The notes beneath the pieces are model-generated. The model had not been told where the DNA came from, made no database searches, and saw only the letters and a list, made by a program, of their open reading frames with translations. The position numbers and the translations under genes were made by a program. 64,000 bases of DNA from Breznakibacter sp047600785 (GTDB lineage: Bacteria > Bacteroidota > Bacteroidia > Bacteroidales > Marinilabiliaceae). The stretch lies in NCBI GenBank assembly GCA_047600785.1, contig JASGKH010000002.1:248001-312000 (forward strand), given 5' to 3'. Of this stretch, positions 30,201 to 38,635 are shown piece after piece; positions within the stretch are counted from its first letter, which is position 1; the number at the start of each line of letters is the position of its first letter.

Positions 30201-30565
30201 CCGCCCAAGACATCGCCTCCAGGCTAGACGGGATAAGGTTAAAGCAAATCATTGCCAATTTGCTTGACAATGCCATTAAGTATACCCATCAGGGCGAGAT
30301 TAGATTCGGATACCGTGAATACGACGAATCAACGTTATGCTTTTACGTGGCAGACACAGGTATTGGCATTGCTCCCGATAAACTGGATTTTTTATTTACC
30401 CCGTTTGGAAAAATCGATGCCCACAACAACAAAATATACAGGGGAACGGGTTTAGGATTGTCGATATGCCACCGCCTGGTGGAACTGATGGGAGGGCAAA
30501 TATGGGTGGAATCCAAAATCAATGAGGGTACTACATTCTTTTTTACCATGCCGGTCAATCGATAG
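27293..30565 (+). CDS. Propeller-type sensor histidine kinase, HTCS-like but without receiver and HTH
   Basis: 1090 residues from the ATG at 27293, where a signal peptide (MLLVMVWQVAFPQ) begins; the longer frame adds a non-signal segment. The periplasmic part has about 14 two-component propeller repeats (DxxGxLWIGT-like), then a Y_Y_Y domain (YRYKLYNWDKKWVDAGGRKYVTYSNVAPGKYVFKVMA), a membrane helix, a coiled coil, HisKA with FLANMSHEIRTPMNAIVGF, and a HATPase with NLLDNAIKY and GTGLGLSICHRL. The protein ends after the HATPase, so the phosphate must go to a separate regulator. Classic HTCS proteins go on to a receiver and AraC HTH. No response-regulator gene lies beside it. Confidence 0.9.
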   Translation: MLLVMVWQVAFPQQSMVVHRRYTSDDGLSHSWIRCIYQDEFGFLWIGTKDGLNRFDGIGFEPFLGVDDEANGLHNNTILDLRPYGVHQMFICTGSGAYLFNYVDGKFSKIDALPNYEVYTVVTDKRGDFWFGTSNGVYCLDKSLNATKHYSTRNTNTTLSNDIVSALFIDTYDRLWVGTINGLNIIDLVTEKNDVYYALGKRKLPSGSAISKFLSDSAGNIFIGVAGYGVDYCRAEDLEKPRLLFSHLIGGSAIDMLIDRDSCLWIANTRSFGVFQLKLNKDFSYSKNVYMHDLGNTYTITSNNTDCLFEDKWGDIWIGTYMQGLNHLSNRCPRFRNVRYNQFDKQTLLSSVVNAFWDDGDYVWVGTERGINKFDKRSEKIVSVNGRSKEQQHFLANSVYTFYKDGKGRLWAGTWAGGLIMYDGRNGQFTNYLNDPSDASSIPSNNVYCVTEGSDGRLWLGLIRGKLGWFEPERNRFHEIDDPTGKVNTSNVCEMTGEGNRFWLSTYNNAVLFDPANNTFESFPALRRGGDLVEIFRDSNGNMWFGSESGLVGLSADGATTHVYSETDGLVSNSIKSIEEDATQNLWISTNKGLSKFVGGAKMPKAPFFKNFNVSDGLQGSEFNIRSSCKTREGYLFFGGVNGFTYFDPDSTKENTLVPPVYITGVRTVNDSLSGPSKNVYLGDTLYLRYDRNSFTIHFAALNYLTSTQNKYRYKLYNWDKKWVDAGGRKYVTYSNVAPGKYVFKVMACNNDGYWNDKPAQMTIVVMPPWWLALWFKLTLAILAILLVGAIYRMRVRHLTRQKLELALKVGLRTTELSEANKLLAQKQHKITLQNEELELHRINLEQLVAKRTSELEQAVKKAEDADKLKSSFLANMSHEIRTPMNAIVGFSSLLAEEIQDKELLDYVNVINNNCQSLLVLINDIIDLSMIEADHLKIIPTTIQLTALLEEIERQFRYVKSEVPIVLVRPAQDIASRLDGIRLKQIIANLLDNAIKYTHQGEIRFGYREYDESTLCFYVADTGIGIAPDKLDFLFTPFGKIDAHNNKIYRGTGLGLSICHRLVELMGGQIWVESKINEGTTFFFTMPVNR

Positions 30566-30641
30566 CGGATCAGCAACTTTTGTGCGATTAGATTGTTTAT
30601 CTGTTCGGTATTTTATACCAAAGCTTTAATACTCCAATTCA

Positions 30642-31094
30642 ATGAACAGAAAAATGACAACCGTAAACATTTATTTTAGCTTTAATGGCAACTGCCTGGA
30701 AGCATTCAATTTTTACAAGCAGGCATTTGGCGGCGAGTTCAGTTATGTAGGCAAATTCAATGAAATGCCCCTGGAACAGGGACAAAAACCTTTGTCGCCC
30801 GATGAAGGGAACCGCATTATGCACATTACACTGCCTATAAGTGCCGAGACCTCCCTGATGGGCAGCGATACCGGCGGAGCATGGGATGCCCCTGTTGTGG
30901 CGGGGAACAACTTTTCCGTTTCGGTAAATACGGATAAGAATGCCGAAGCAGATCGGCTGTTTGCGGCTCTTTCGGAAGGCGGAAAAGTTACCATGCCCAT
31001 GGCGAACACCTTTTGGGGCGCTTATTTTGGAATGTTTACCGACAAATTCGGTATAAACTGGATGGTAAGTGCGGAAGAAAAAATGGGGAAATAA
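30642..31094 (+). CDS. VOC-family (PhnB/glyoxalase-like) protein
   Basis: 150 residues. Two beta-alpha-beta-beta-beta units: NIYFSFNGNCLEAFNFYKQAFGGEF, and a second unit with NNFSVSVNTDKNAEADRLFAALSEGGKVTMPMANTFWGAYFGMFTDKFGINWMV, which closely matches the PhnB-like subgroup (W-x-A-x-x-G-x-x-x-D-x-F-G-x-x-W). Usual activities in this fold are metal-dependent lyases, isomerases or binding proteins; the substrate is unknown. Met5 is an alternative start. Ends 2 bases from the convergent nadE stop. Confidence 0.85.
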   Translation: MNRKMTTVNIYFSFNGNCLEAFNFYKQAFGGEFSYVGKFNEMPLEQGQKPLSPDEGNRIMHITLPISAETSLMGSDTGGAWDAPVVAGNNFSVSVNTDKNAEADRLFAALSEGGKVTMPMANTFWGAYFGMFTDKFGINWMVSAEEKMGK

Positions 31095-31096
31095 GA

Positions 31097-32983
31097 TTAT
31101 TTCACATCAATTTCCAATAGCTTATTTTTCAGATGCAGATACCTTTGGGTGTAATGGATACCGTTTTGCGATTCGCGCAAATCATAACCAAACGCACGTT
31201 TGCTCACGGCAATGATCGGGGGTGCTTGTATGCGTTTGAAAATACTGGTCTTGTAAACCCTCCATTTGTGTTCCAAATCGGCAATGAACGATGCCGTATC
31301 TTTAAAATACCCATCAATTAGCGATTGTTCGCAGTGGAGATGCTGGGCCAGCGTCCCTTCGGCATAATACCCTAAAATGTCTTCCGGGTCGAGCCTGAAT
31401 TCGACAAATGCACGTACCAGCTTGTCATGGTATGGGTAAAAAATCGGATCGCCTTTACCTTCGTCCACATTTTGGTCGGGACTTAACTCTGCCGATGCCG
31501 GGATGTTGAAGATGGTCGATGGAATGACCTCCCGGCCTTTCAATTCATTGATGTATTGGGCCAGTTGGTACACCTCCGTTTTGTACAAATCGGCAATAGG
31601 CGCAAGGGCACCGTTTACGTCGCCGTAAAGCGTGGCATATCCCAATGCCGTTTCCGTTTTGTTGCCGTTGTTTACGAACACGGCACCCAAAGCCGATGCC
31701 ACTCCGGCCAGGATTCTGGAACCACGGTCACGGGCTTGTATGTTTTCTTTGTTCAAGCCAGATAATCTTATCGGTGTCCTGGTGCCTGAACCGTCCATTC
31801 GAGTAAATTCGGCCGATTCGAATTGGCTTACCGAATAGTCAAATGTGTGTTGTATGGCAATGGATGTATGGTGGAGCCCAAGGTTCTGTGCCAATTGCAA
31901 AGCTGCCCCTTTAGTGGTTTCAGAGTTAAACTGCGACGGCATGTTGATGGCATACACGTTTTCGGGCCCTATGGCTTCGGACAGAAGGGCGGCACTCAAT
32001 GCAGAATCGATGCCGCCGCTAAGCCCAATAGCGACTTTGGGGGCGGAGAAGTTGCCCATGAATTTCCGGATGCCATATACCAAACCTGCAAAAAGCTCTT
32101 TCCGGTCAAGGTCGGCGCTCAGCTGGACGTTGGGAACCGTCTCTGGACGTGGCCCGAAGAGCACGGCCCTTAATGTTTCTTCACGATAGTCGTTGGCCAC
32201 CCTCATCAATGTCCCGTCGGGATTGTAAATGGTGGAGTTGCCGTCGAATAAAAAGATGTTCTTGCCGTTGTTTTGGATGCCTGTGTTGTTGGCATACAAA
32301 AAGTAAACGGGATGTTGTTTGATGCGATCGCGCACCACACGGTGGCGTTTGTCGTTTTTCCGCCATGTCCATGGCGAGCAGGAAAGGTTCACCAATAAAT
32401 CCGAACCGTTTTTCAGCAAAATGTCAATTGGGTTAAGGGTGTAATCGTCGCTCCACATGTCTTCGCAAAGGAGTATCCCGATCTTGTACGTCTTATTTTG
32501 TATAGTAACCACCACTGGTTTTAGAACAGTCTCCATATCCAGGCCCAGATCCTGCGCTTCTTTTCGGGATGAATAGAAATGTCGTTCGTCGTCGAATTCG
32601 CGGTATTTGGGCATTAACGTTTTGTGTATTTTTCCCGGGGCAAGGTATTGTCCGTTTTGGGCAATGAACGCGGCGTTGTACTTGCGGATACGTCCATCTT
32701 CGTTTTTTCTCGATGCGTCAATGTCGATGCTGCCCCAAATGGCCGTAATACCTTGGGTCGCGTTTTTTATGGTTTCGTTCCAGTTTATACAATCTTGTAC
32801 AAAGGCTCTGTTTTCCCACTCATCGCCCAAAAGATAACCTGAGACGGCCATTTCGGGGAACACGATGAGATCGTCGCCGTTGGCTGCGGCCTTTTTTATC
32901 TCGGCAATAATCTTTTTTGAATTTACATCGGGGTGGCCCGGGACAATATTGAGTTGAGCAACGGCTACTTTGATGTTCGACAT
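31097..32983 (-). CDS. nadE: Glutamine-dependent NAD+ synthetase
   Basis: 628 residues from MSNIKVAVAQLN at 32983; the upstream ATG at 33013 adds 10 residues not seen in the family. Residues 1-270 are a nitrilase-type amidotransferase with E in VFPEMAVSGY, K in GKIHKTLMP and C in GILLCEDMW. Residues 310-620 are the synthetase with the P-loop SGGIDSALSAAL and NGNKTETALGYATLYGD. It makes NAD+ from deamido-NAD+, ATP and glutamine, the last step of NAD synthesis. This two-domain form is common in Bacteroidota. Confidence 0.97.
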   Translation of the reverse strand: MSNIKVAVAQLNIVPGHPDVNSKKIIAEIKKAAANGDDLIVFPEMAVSGYLLGDEWENRAFVQDCINWNETIKNATQGITAIWGSIDIDASRKNEDGRIRKYNAAFIAQNGQYLAPGKIHKTLMPKYREFDDERHFYSSRKEAQDLGLDMETVLKPVVVTIQNKTYKIGILLCEDMWSDDYTLNPIDILLKNGSDLLVNLSCSPWTWRKNDKRHRVVRDRIKQHPVYFLYANNTGIQNNGKNIFLFDGNSTIYNPDGTLMRVANDYREETLRAVLFGPRPETVPNVQLSADLDRKELFAGLVYGIRKFMGNFSAPKVAIGLSGGIDSALSAALLSEAIGPENVYAINMPSQFNSETTKGAALQLAQNLGLHHTSIAIQHTFDYSVSQFESAEFTRMDGSGTRTPIRLSGLNKENIQARDRGSRILAGVASALGAVFVNNGNKTETALGYATLYGDVNGALAPIADLYKTEVYQLAQYINELKGREVIPSTIFNIPASAELSPDQNVDEGKGDPIFYPYHDKLVRAFVEFRLDPEDILGYYAEGTLAQHLHCEQSLIDGYFKDTASFIADLEHKWRVYKTSIFKRIQAPPIIAVSKRAFGYDLRESQNGIHYTQRYLHLKNKLLEIDVK

Positions 32984-33073
32984 GGGATGGTAAGAAAATA
33001 ATGAATGCTTCAAAGTTAGCTTGAATGATGCTTAACTCCAAAAGGCCATCGGGAATAGGGCAATGCTGCCTGT

Positions 33074-36000
33074 TCATTCGGAACGATATCTGCTGATGAA
33101 GTCTCCGGGCCTGATGCCAAACTGCTTGACGAAACATTTCGAAAAGTAGGATGGATCATTGTATCCCACCATGTAAGCCACTTCGTTAATGCGGTATTGG
33201 TTTGCCGACAGCAATTCTGCTGCCTTTTTGAGCCGTACCACTTGTATCAGTTCGTTGGGCGTAATGCCCGATAAGGACTTTATTTTTGAGAAAAATCCCG
33301 AACGGCTGATGCAAAGCCGTTCGGCCAGTATATCGATGGAAAAGTCTGTATTGCCGATGTTCTCTTCGATGATGGCGTTCATGCGAACAAGGAACTCTTC
33401 GTCGGCCTGGTTGCCGGCAATGCTGTTGATCGGCACAAAGGGCATCTCGGCAAATTTGTTGCGGAGCACTTTTCGCGATTCGATGAGGTTCCTGATCTGT
33501 GCTTTGAGGAATTTGACCGAAAAAGGTTTCTCGATGTAAGCATCGGCCCCGCAATTCAGCCCTTCGATCTTGGAGTCGGTATCGGCTTTGGCCGTCAACA
33601 TGATAATGGGGATATGGCTGGTGAGCACGTTCGACTTCAATTCCCTGCAAAACGTCAAACCGTCCATACGGGGCATCATCAAATCACTGATCACAAGGTT
33701 TACTTCGGCCGATTTTATTTTATCCAGACCATCCGTCCCATCTTCGGCCAAAAGTATCTGGTAATCGTCAATGAAATTGTCTCTGAGGAAATTGCGCATT
33801 TCCGGATTGTCCTCCACGATCAGCAGAAATGGTCTGCTTCCCGGAGAATGGTCTGGGTCGAGAAGGACCGTGTCTTCCAGCGCCTCTCTATTGCTTGGTT
33901 GGGGTAACAGATCGGGGACAAAGGTCGTGCTTTTTTCTGTTTGGTAGCCATTGCCGTACAACGGTAGCGTGACTGCAAACGAAGCTCCCGACGGAAATGC
34001 ATCCGTTACGGAAATGGATCCCTTATGGGCATCAGCTAAATTTTTGACCAGCGATAGCCCAATGCCGGTTCCCGATTTATGATGCAGGTTGACTTGGTAG
34101 AACGGGGCAAAGATCTTTTCTTTTTCGTGGTCGGCAATGCCGGGACCGTCGTCGGTCACCTGAATGTCGAACGTGGCCACAGATGTGTTGATTCTACCCG
34201 CCAATACGATTTTACTGGCGGCAAACTTTATGGCGTTGGATAAAAAATTGCTGGTTATTTTGGTGATGAACTCCTGATCGATGTCGGCATCAAATTTTTT
34301 GTCGGGACAATCGAACACAAACTCGATCCCGTGCTGGTCAATAAGCGGCAAAAAACGGTCATGGATACCTTTGAGCAACTCGTAAACGTTGGTGCGGACC
34401 AGGTTGACGACGAGTGCCCCTTGCTCTGCCTTTCGGAAATCGAGCAGTTGGTTGACCAGCAGGAGCAGGCGTTGACTGTTACGGTCAATGATGTTCAGGT
34501 CTTTTTTGATGGTTTCGGGCATATTTGTCTGTGTGGCCATCATCTTTTCGAGTGGTCCGATGATTAAAGAGACCGGGGTTCGGATCTCGTGGGCAATCAT
34601 CGTGAAGAAACCTATTTTGGCATCGTAGACCTCTTTCTCTTTTTCGCGGTTGAGCTGCTCGATGCGCTGACGGTGCTTTCTGTCGGTCCTGAGCATAAAC
34701 ATCCGGACGAGAAGGGCCAGCAATGCAAGAAGAATGATGACGTAAAGGATCTTAAACGGCATTGTCTTCCATACGGGCGGGTGGATGACCACATTGACCG
34801 ATGCCCCTTGTTCGTTCCAAATGCCATCATTGTTGCTGGCTTTTACCCTAAACATATAATTGCCCGCAGGCAGGTTGGTGTAAGTGGCCTTGAGCTGGTT
34901 TGATACAAAATTCCAATCATGGTCGAACCCTTCGAGTTTATAAGCGTATTTGTTTTTTTCGGGGTTGTGGTAACTCAACGCCACGAACCCGAAACTAAAT
35001 ACGTTATCCCTGTAGCTCAGATCGATTTGTTTAAAGGACGATCCGCTTTCGTTGAGGGTTCCGTAATTCCCCATCTCCACTTCTTTGTTGAATATTTCGA
35101 GGCGGTTGATGACCACAGGGGGGATGAACGTGTTTGATGCAATATTTTTGGGACAAAAGACATTGAACCCCGATGCCATGCCCACGTAGATCTTGCCGCT
35201 GGAACTTTTAAAGCCCGAATTGAATATGAACTGGTCGCTGAGCAAGCCGTCCTTTTTGGTAAATACCTGGCAGTTGCCATTGCTTTTGGAATAACGTACC
35301 AATCCTTTGGCGGTTGTCAGCCACAAAAAGTCGTTGTCGTCGATCACGCAACAAATAGAGTTACTGGGTACATTTAGGTCAACGGGGCTGAAACTGCTTG
35401 TGCCGGGGTCGTAATGACACAGTCCGGTGGCGGTACCGACCCATAAGCCTCCTTTGTGGTCAATGCTTATGCAGTTGACCTGATTACCGGCCAGCGAATT
35501 TTCGTCATTGGGGTTGTTCGTGAAGTTGGTCCATTGGTTTAGTTGCGGGTCGTAACGAAACAATCCCTTTCCCTGTGTGGCGAACCACAGCATTCCCTGT
35601 GTGTCTTCCTCAATGTCAACGGTGATGCTGCCTAAGCTCTTGATACGGACAAAACAGTCATTTGCCCGATTGTAGAGATTGATGCCGGACATGGATGCGA
35701 CCCACATCTGTTTGTGTTTGTCCTTAAATATGGAATAAACGCTTGTCCCGTCGAGGGTGTTGGGATTATTGGCTTCGCTGGTGTAATGTTTGAATAACCC
35801 TGTTTTTGTATCGTACACGTTTAGGCCTCCGGAATAAGTACCTATCCAAAGTTTGTCATCATCCCAGCAAAGGCCGTGGATGTTATAAAAAGAGATACAG
35901 TTGCCTGATGGCTTTGGAGTAAAAGCTTTGAACCGTCCTGTGCGGATGTCGAGCATGTTCAAGCCACCGTCGTCCGAGGCAATCCATATGTTACCGGATT

Positions 36001-37108
36001 TGTCTTCTGCAAACCCGCCAATAACATTCCCGTTTACCGAATTGGTGTATTTCGAATGGGTGAACCGTTCAAACACCCGTCCGCTCGGCGGCAGGTAATT
36101 AACGCCTCCATAATAGGTCCCTATCCAGATGCCTCCCTCACGGTCCCTGAAAATGGGATAAACAAATTTGTCGGAGAGCGATGACGGATCGGTTTCGCTC
36201 GGTGTGACAAGCGTGTGCGAAAGTGTCGAGGTGTTAAAAATGCTTAATCCGTCATCGGAGCCTACCATTAATATGTGTGGCTTGTATTCGAATATCTCAT
36301 GGATGTGCATGATCCCGTTGGGCTTGTCGGGCGGAAGGTAATAAGCCACTTGTTGTGTGGCCAGCTCGATTTTTGCCAAACCCTGGTTCCAGGTCCCCAG
36401 CCAAAGATTGTGGTACGAATCTTCGATGATTTTATAAATGTTGCCCGAAATGGCGTTCCCGTTTGCATCGCGCAAAGGAAACGGTTTAAACTCCTTATCC
36501 CTTTCGTCAAACCTGAATAACATCTCTTTTGCCCGTGTGGCCAGCCATATGGTGTTGTTTTTGTCGGCAAACACATAGTTGATCATGTCACAACTTGTAT
36601 TGTGGTCAACAATGGGCTTGAATTGGTCCAGTGTTTGGGTTCTGATATCGTATTTGAAAACGCCTTGTCCCCATGTGGATATCCAGATATCGCTGTTTCT
36701 ATCCACAATAATATTGTTTACTTCGCTGGAAACACTAATGCCATCTAACGTTTTAGCGGTAAAGCGGGAAAATTTTTCGAGGACGGGATCAAAAGTCGAT
36801 ATCCCTTTGTCCGTACCTATGTATATGAGGCCGGAGTGGTCTTCGTACAACGCACTAATGTAGTTGCTAACCAGATTTTTGTTGCTGTCGATGCGGTAGA
36901 TTTTAAAGTTGTAGCCATCAAAGCGGTTCAGGCAATCCTCTGTTCCGATCCAAATAAAACCATTGCGGTCTTGTATGATGTTCCGTGCCGAATTGAACGA
37001 CAGGCCGTCTCCTGCTTTGTAATGCCGGAAACTAAAAATTTCGGCATATGTTACCGTCACAAAAAAACTAAATGATAGGACCGAAACGATCAACCGGATG
37101 GCTTTCAT
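33074..37108 (-). CDS. Hybrid two-component system (HTCS) regulator of the PUL
   Basis: 1344 residues from MKAIRLIVSVLSFSFFVTVTYA (ATG at 37108), which starts a signal peptide; a further upstream ATG is less likely. Order: about 14 propeller repeats, Y_Y_Y domain (NKYAYKLEGFDHDWNFVSNQLKATYTNLPAGNYMFRVKA), membrane helix (ILYVIILLALLALLVRMFML), HisKA (MIAHEIRTPVSLIIGPL), HATPase, receiver with D in LVISDLMMPRMDG, and a C-terminal AraC HTH (AERLCISRSGFFSKIKSL, VAYMVGYNDPSYFSKCFVKQFG). It senses an oligosaccharide in the periplasm and activates PUL genes. Divergent from GH27, with 21-bp-spaced TAGAC boxes between them as probable binding sites. Confidence 0.95.
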   Translation of the reverse strand: MKAIRLIVSVLSFSFFVTVTYAEIFSFRHYKAGDGLSFNSARNIIQDRNGFIWIGTEDCLNRFDGYNFKIYRIDSNKNLVSNYISALYEDHSGLIYIGTDKGISTFDPVLEKFSRFTAKTLDGISVSSEVNNIIVDRNSDIWISTWGQGVFKYDIRTQTLDQFKPIVDHNTSCDMINYVFADKNNTIWLATRAKEMLFRFDERDKEFKPFPLRDANGNAISGNIYKIIEDSYHNLWLGTWNQGLAKIELATQQVAYYLPPDKPNGIMHIHEIFEYKPHILMVGSDDGLSIFNTSTLSHTLVTPSETDPSSLSDKFVYPIFRDREGGIWIGTYYGGVNYLPPSGRVFERFTHSKYTNSVNGNVIGGFAEDKSGNIWIASDDGGLNMLDIRTGRFKAFTPKPSGNCISFYNIHGLCWDDDKLWIGTYSGGLNVYDTKTGLFKHYTSEANNPNTLDGTSVYSIFKDKHKQMWVASMSGINLYNRANDCFVRIKSLGSITVDIEEDTQGMLWFATQGKGLFRYDPQLNQWTNFTNNPNDENSLAGNQVNCISIDHKGGLWVGTATGLCHYDPGTSSFSPVDLNVPSNSICCVIDDNDFLWLTTAKGLVRYSKSNGNCQVFTKKDGLLSDQFIFNSGFKSSSGKIYVGMASGFNVFCPKNIASNTFIPPVVINRLEIFNKEVEMGNYGTLNESGSSFKQIDLSYRDNVFSFGFVALSYHNPEKNKYAYKLEGFDHDWNFVSNQLKATYTNLPAGNYMFRVKASNNDGIWNEQGASVNVVIHPPVWKTMPFKILYVIILLALLALLVRMFMLRTDRKHRQRIEQLNREKEKEVYDAKIGFFTMIAHEIRTPVSLIIGPLEKMMATQTNMPETIKKDLNIIDRNSQRLLLLVNQLLDFRKAEQGALVVNLVRTNVYELLKGIHDRFLPLIDQHGIEFVFDCPDKKFDADIDQEFITKITSNFLSNAIKFAASKIVLAGRINTSVATFDIQVTDDGPGIADHEKEKIFAPFYQVNLHHKSGTGIGLSLVKNLADAHKGSISVTDAFPSGASFAVTLPLYGNGYQTEKSTTFVPDLLPQPSNREALEDTVLLDPDHSPGSRPFLLIVEDNPEMRNFLRDNFIDDYQILLAEDGTDGLDKIKSAEVNLVISDLMMPRMDGLTFCRELKSNVLTSHIPIIMLTAKADTDSKIEGLNCGADAYIEKPFSVKFLKAQIRNLIESRKVLRNKFAEMPFVPINSIAGNQADEEFLVRMNAIIEENIGNTDFSIDILAERLCISRSGFFSKIKSLSGITPNELIQVVRLKKAAELLSANQYRINEVAYMVGYNDPSYFSKCFVKQFGIRPGDFISRYRSE

Positions 37109-37256
37109 AAGAAGGATGGTTTTGGAGCTTGGGGGATAAACAAATGTACTTAAAATCTGAGGCGAATGTGCAGCTTCCAAAGACACGGGTATGTGATCTT
37201 GTTTGATTTATCTGGTTGAATATGAGTATTTATTGTGTTTTTGCGTAGTTTCTCGG

Positions 37257-37290
37257 TAGACCATTTTACCGTTTTATTGGACGATATTAC
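37257..37290 (+). promoter_or_regulatory. Tandem operator-like boxes upstream of the GH27-GH97 operon
   Basis: TAGACCATTTTACCG (37257-37271) and TGGACGATATTAC (37278-37290) start exactly 21 bases apart, in the same orientation. The same box and the same spacing recur before the GH127-SusC operon. Tandem sites two helical turns apart are what AraC-family activators usually bind, so the HTCS encoded next door is the likely binder. Confidence 0.7.
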
Positions 37291-37383
37291 AACAGGCCAA
37301 ACCATTCATCGGCTTAATTAGTAGTCCGACCTGAGCGTTGAAAAAATTACTTAAAAACAATGTTGAAACACAAATCAAAATTT

Positions 37384-38613
37384 ATGAAAAGATGGTGCAT
37401 CCCCTTCTTTTTATTCATCTTCCTGCAGGGCCCTGTTTGGGGCCAGAACAATGAACGGCAAAGTGTCCGGGATGTTGACTCCCTGTATCTTGGAATATGC
37501 CCGACACCACCCATGGGCTGGAACAGCTGGAACAAGTTCGGTTGCAGTATCAACGAAAAGTTGCTGATGGAAACCGCCGATGCAATGGTGGCTTCCGGAA
37601 TGAGGGACGCAGGGTACCGTTACATTGTGATCGATGATTGCTGGCAGGTAGGGCGCGATGCCGACGGAAACATCATTGTCGATTCTATTGGTTTTCCGAA
37701 CGGTATCAGGGCATTGGCCGATTATATACATGGCAGGGGACTAAAATTGGGGATTTACTCCTGCGCCGGTTCGCTGACATGTCAGGGGCGCCCGGGCAGC
37801 CGCGGGTACCAGTTTCAGGATGCCCGCCAATACGCCCGTTGGGGAATTGACTATTTAAAGTACGATTGGTGCTCCAACGAAGGCCAAAATGCCGAGGCTG
37901 CTTATAAAACCATGCACGATGCGTTGATGGCCACCGGGCGGCCCATCGTGTTCAGCATTTGTGAGTGGGGCGAGAGCCAGCCCTGGAAATGGGGCAAAGG
38001 AATTGGGCATTTATGGCGGGTATCGCCCGATATCCGCGATTGTTTTCAGTGCCGTTTTGATTGGGGTGGCGTTGGTGTGCTCGATATCATCGACACCATG
38101 GCCGATCTGTACCCGTACGCGGGCCCAGGCCACTGGAACGATGCCGAAATGCTCGAGATTGGTAACGGAGGCATGACCAAGAACGAATACATTGCCCATT
38201 TTTCGATGTGGGCCATGTTGGCAGCCCCTTTAATGGCTGGCAACGACATCCGCCAGATGGACAAAGATGTTCTTGAAATATTGACCAATAAAGAGGTTAT
38301 TGCCGTCAACCAGGATATAAAAGGAGAACAGGCACGCCGGTTTATGGACATGGGCGATCATGAGGTTTGGGCTAAGCCGCTCGAAAGCGGGGAAGTGGCC
38401 GTCTGCTTTCTGAACCGTTCCGACCGCACATGGGAGCTCGATTATGACTGGAAGAAGCAGACCATGTATTTCGCGACCGATGTCAGCATCCACAAGCACG
38501 AATACACCATCCGCGATTTGTGGCAGCACAAAACGATAGGTACCACGGCATCGCGAACCAAAATGTCTGTTCCGTCGCATGGGATTTTAATGGTGCGGCT
38601 ATCCAGAAAGTAA
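37384..38613 (+). CDS. GH27 family glycosidase (alpha-galactosidase type)
   Basis: 409 residues from MKRWCIPFFLFIFLQGPVWG, a signal peptide; the ATG at 37360 is an alternative. GH27 hallmarks in order: PPMGWNSWNKFGC, YIVIDDCWQ, GLKLGIYSCAGSLTC, GIDYLKYDWC (nucleophile Asp in KYDWC), and HWNDAEMLEIGNGGM (acid/base Asp in WNDAEM). Retaining enzymes of this family remove terminal alpha-D-galactose and, in some members, beta-L-arabinopyranose. Length is near the family norm, with a C-terminal beta domain. First gene of the plus-strand PUL, with its start 94 bases after the tandem boxes. Confidence 0.93.
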   Translation: MKRWCIPFFLFIFLQGPVWGQNNERQSVRDVDSLYLGICPTPPMGWNSWNKFGCSINEKLLMETADAMVASGMRDAGYRYIVIDDCWQVGRDADGNIIVDSIGFPNGIRALADYIHGRGLKLGIYSCAGSLTCQGRPGSRGYQFQDARQYARWGIDYLKYDWCSNEGQNAEAAYKTMHDALMATGRPIVFSICEWGESQPWKWGKGIGHLWRVSPDIRDCFQCRFDWGGVGVLDIIDTMADLYPYAGPGHWNDAEMLEIGNGGMTKNEYIAHFSMWAMLAAPLMAGNDIRQMDKDVLEILTNKEVIAVNQDIKGEQARRFMDMGDHEVWAKPLESGEVAVCFLNRSDRTWELDYDWKKQTMYFATDVSIHKHEYTIRDLWQHKTIGTTASRTKMSVPSHGILMVRLSRK

Positions 38614-38635
38614 ATCGTTTAATCATACTCCAAAC

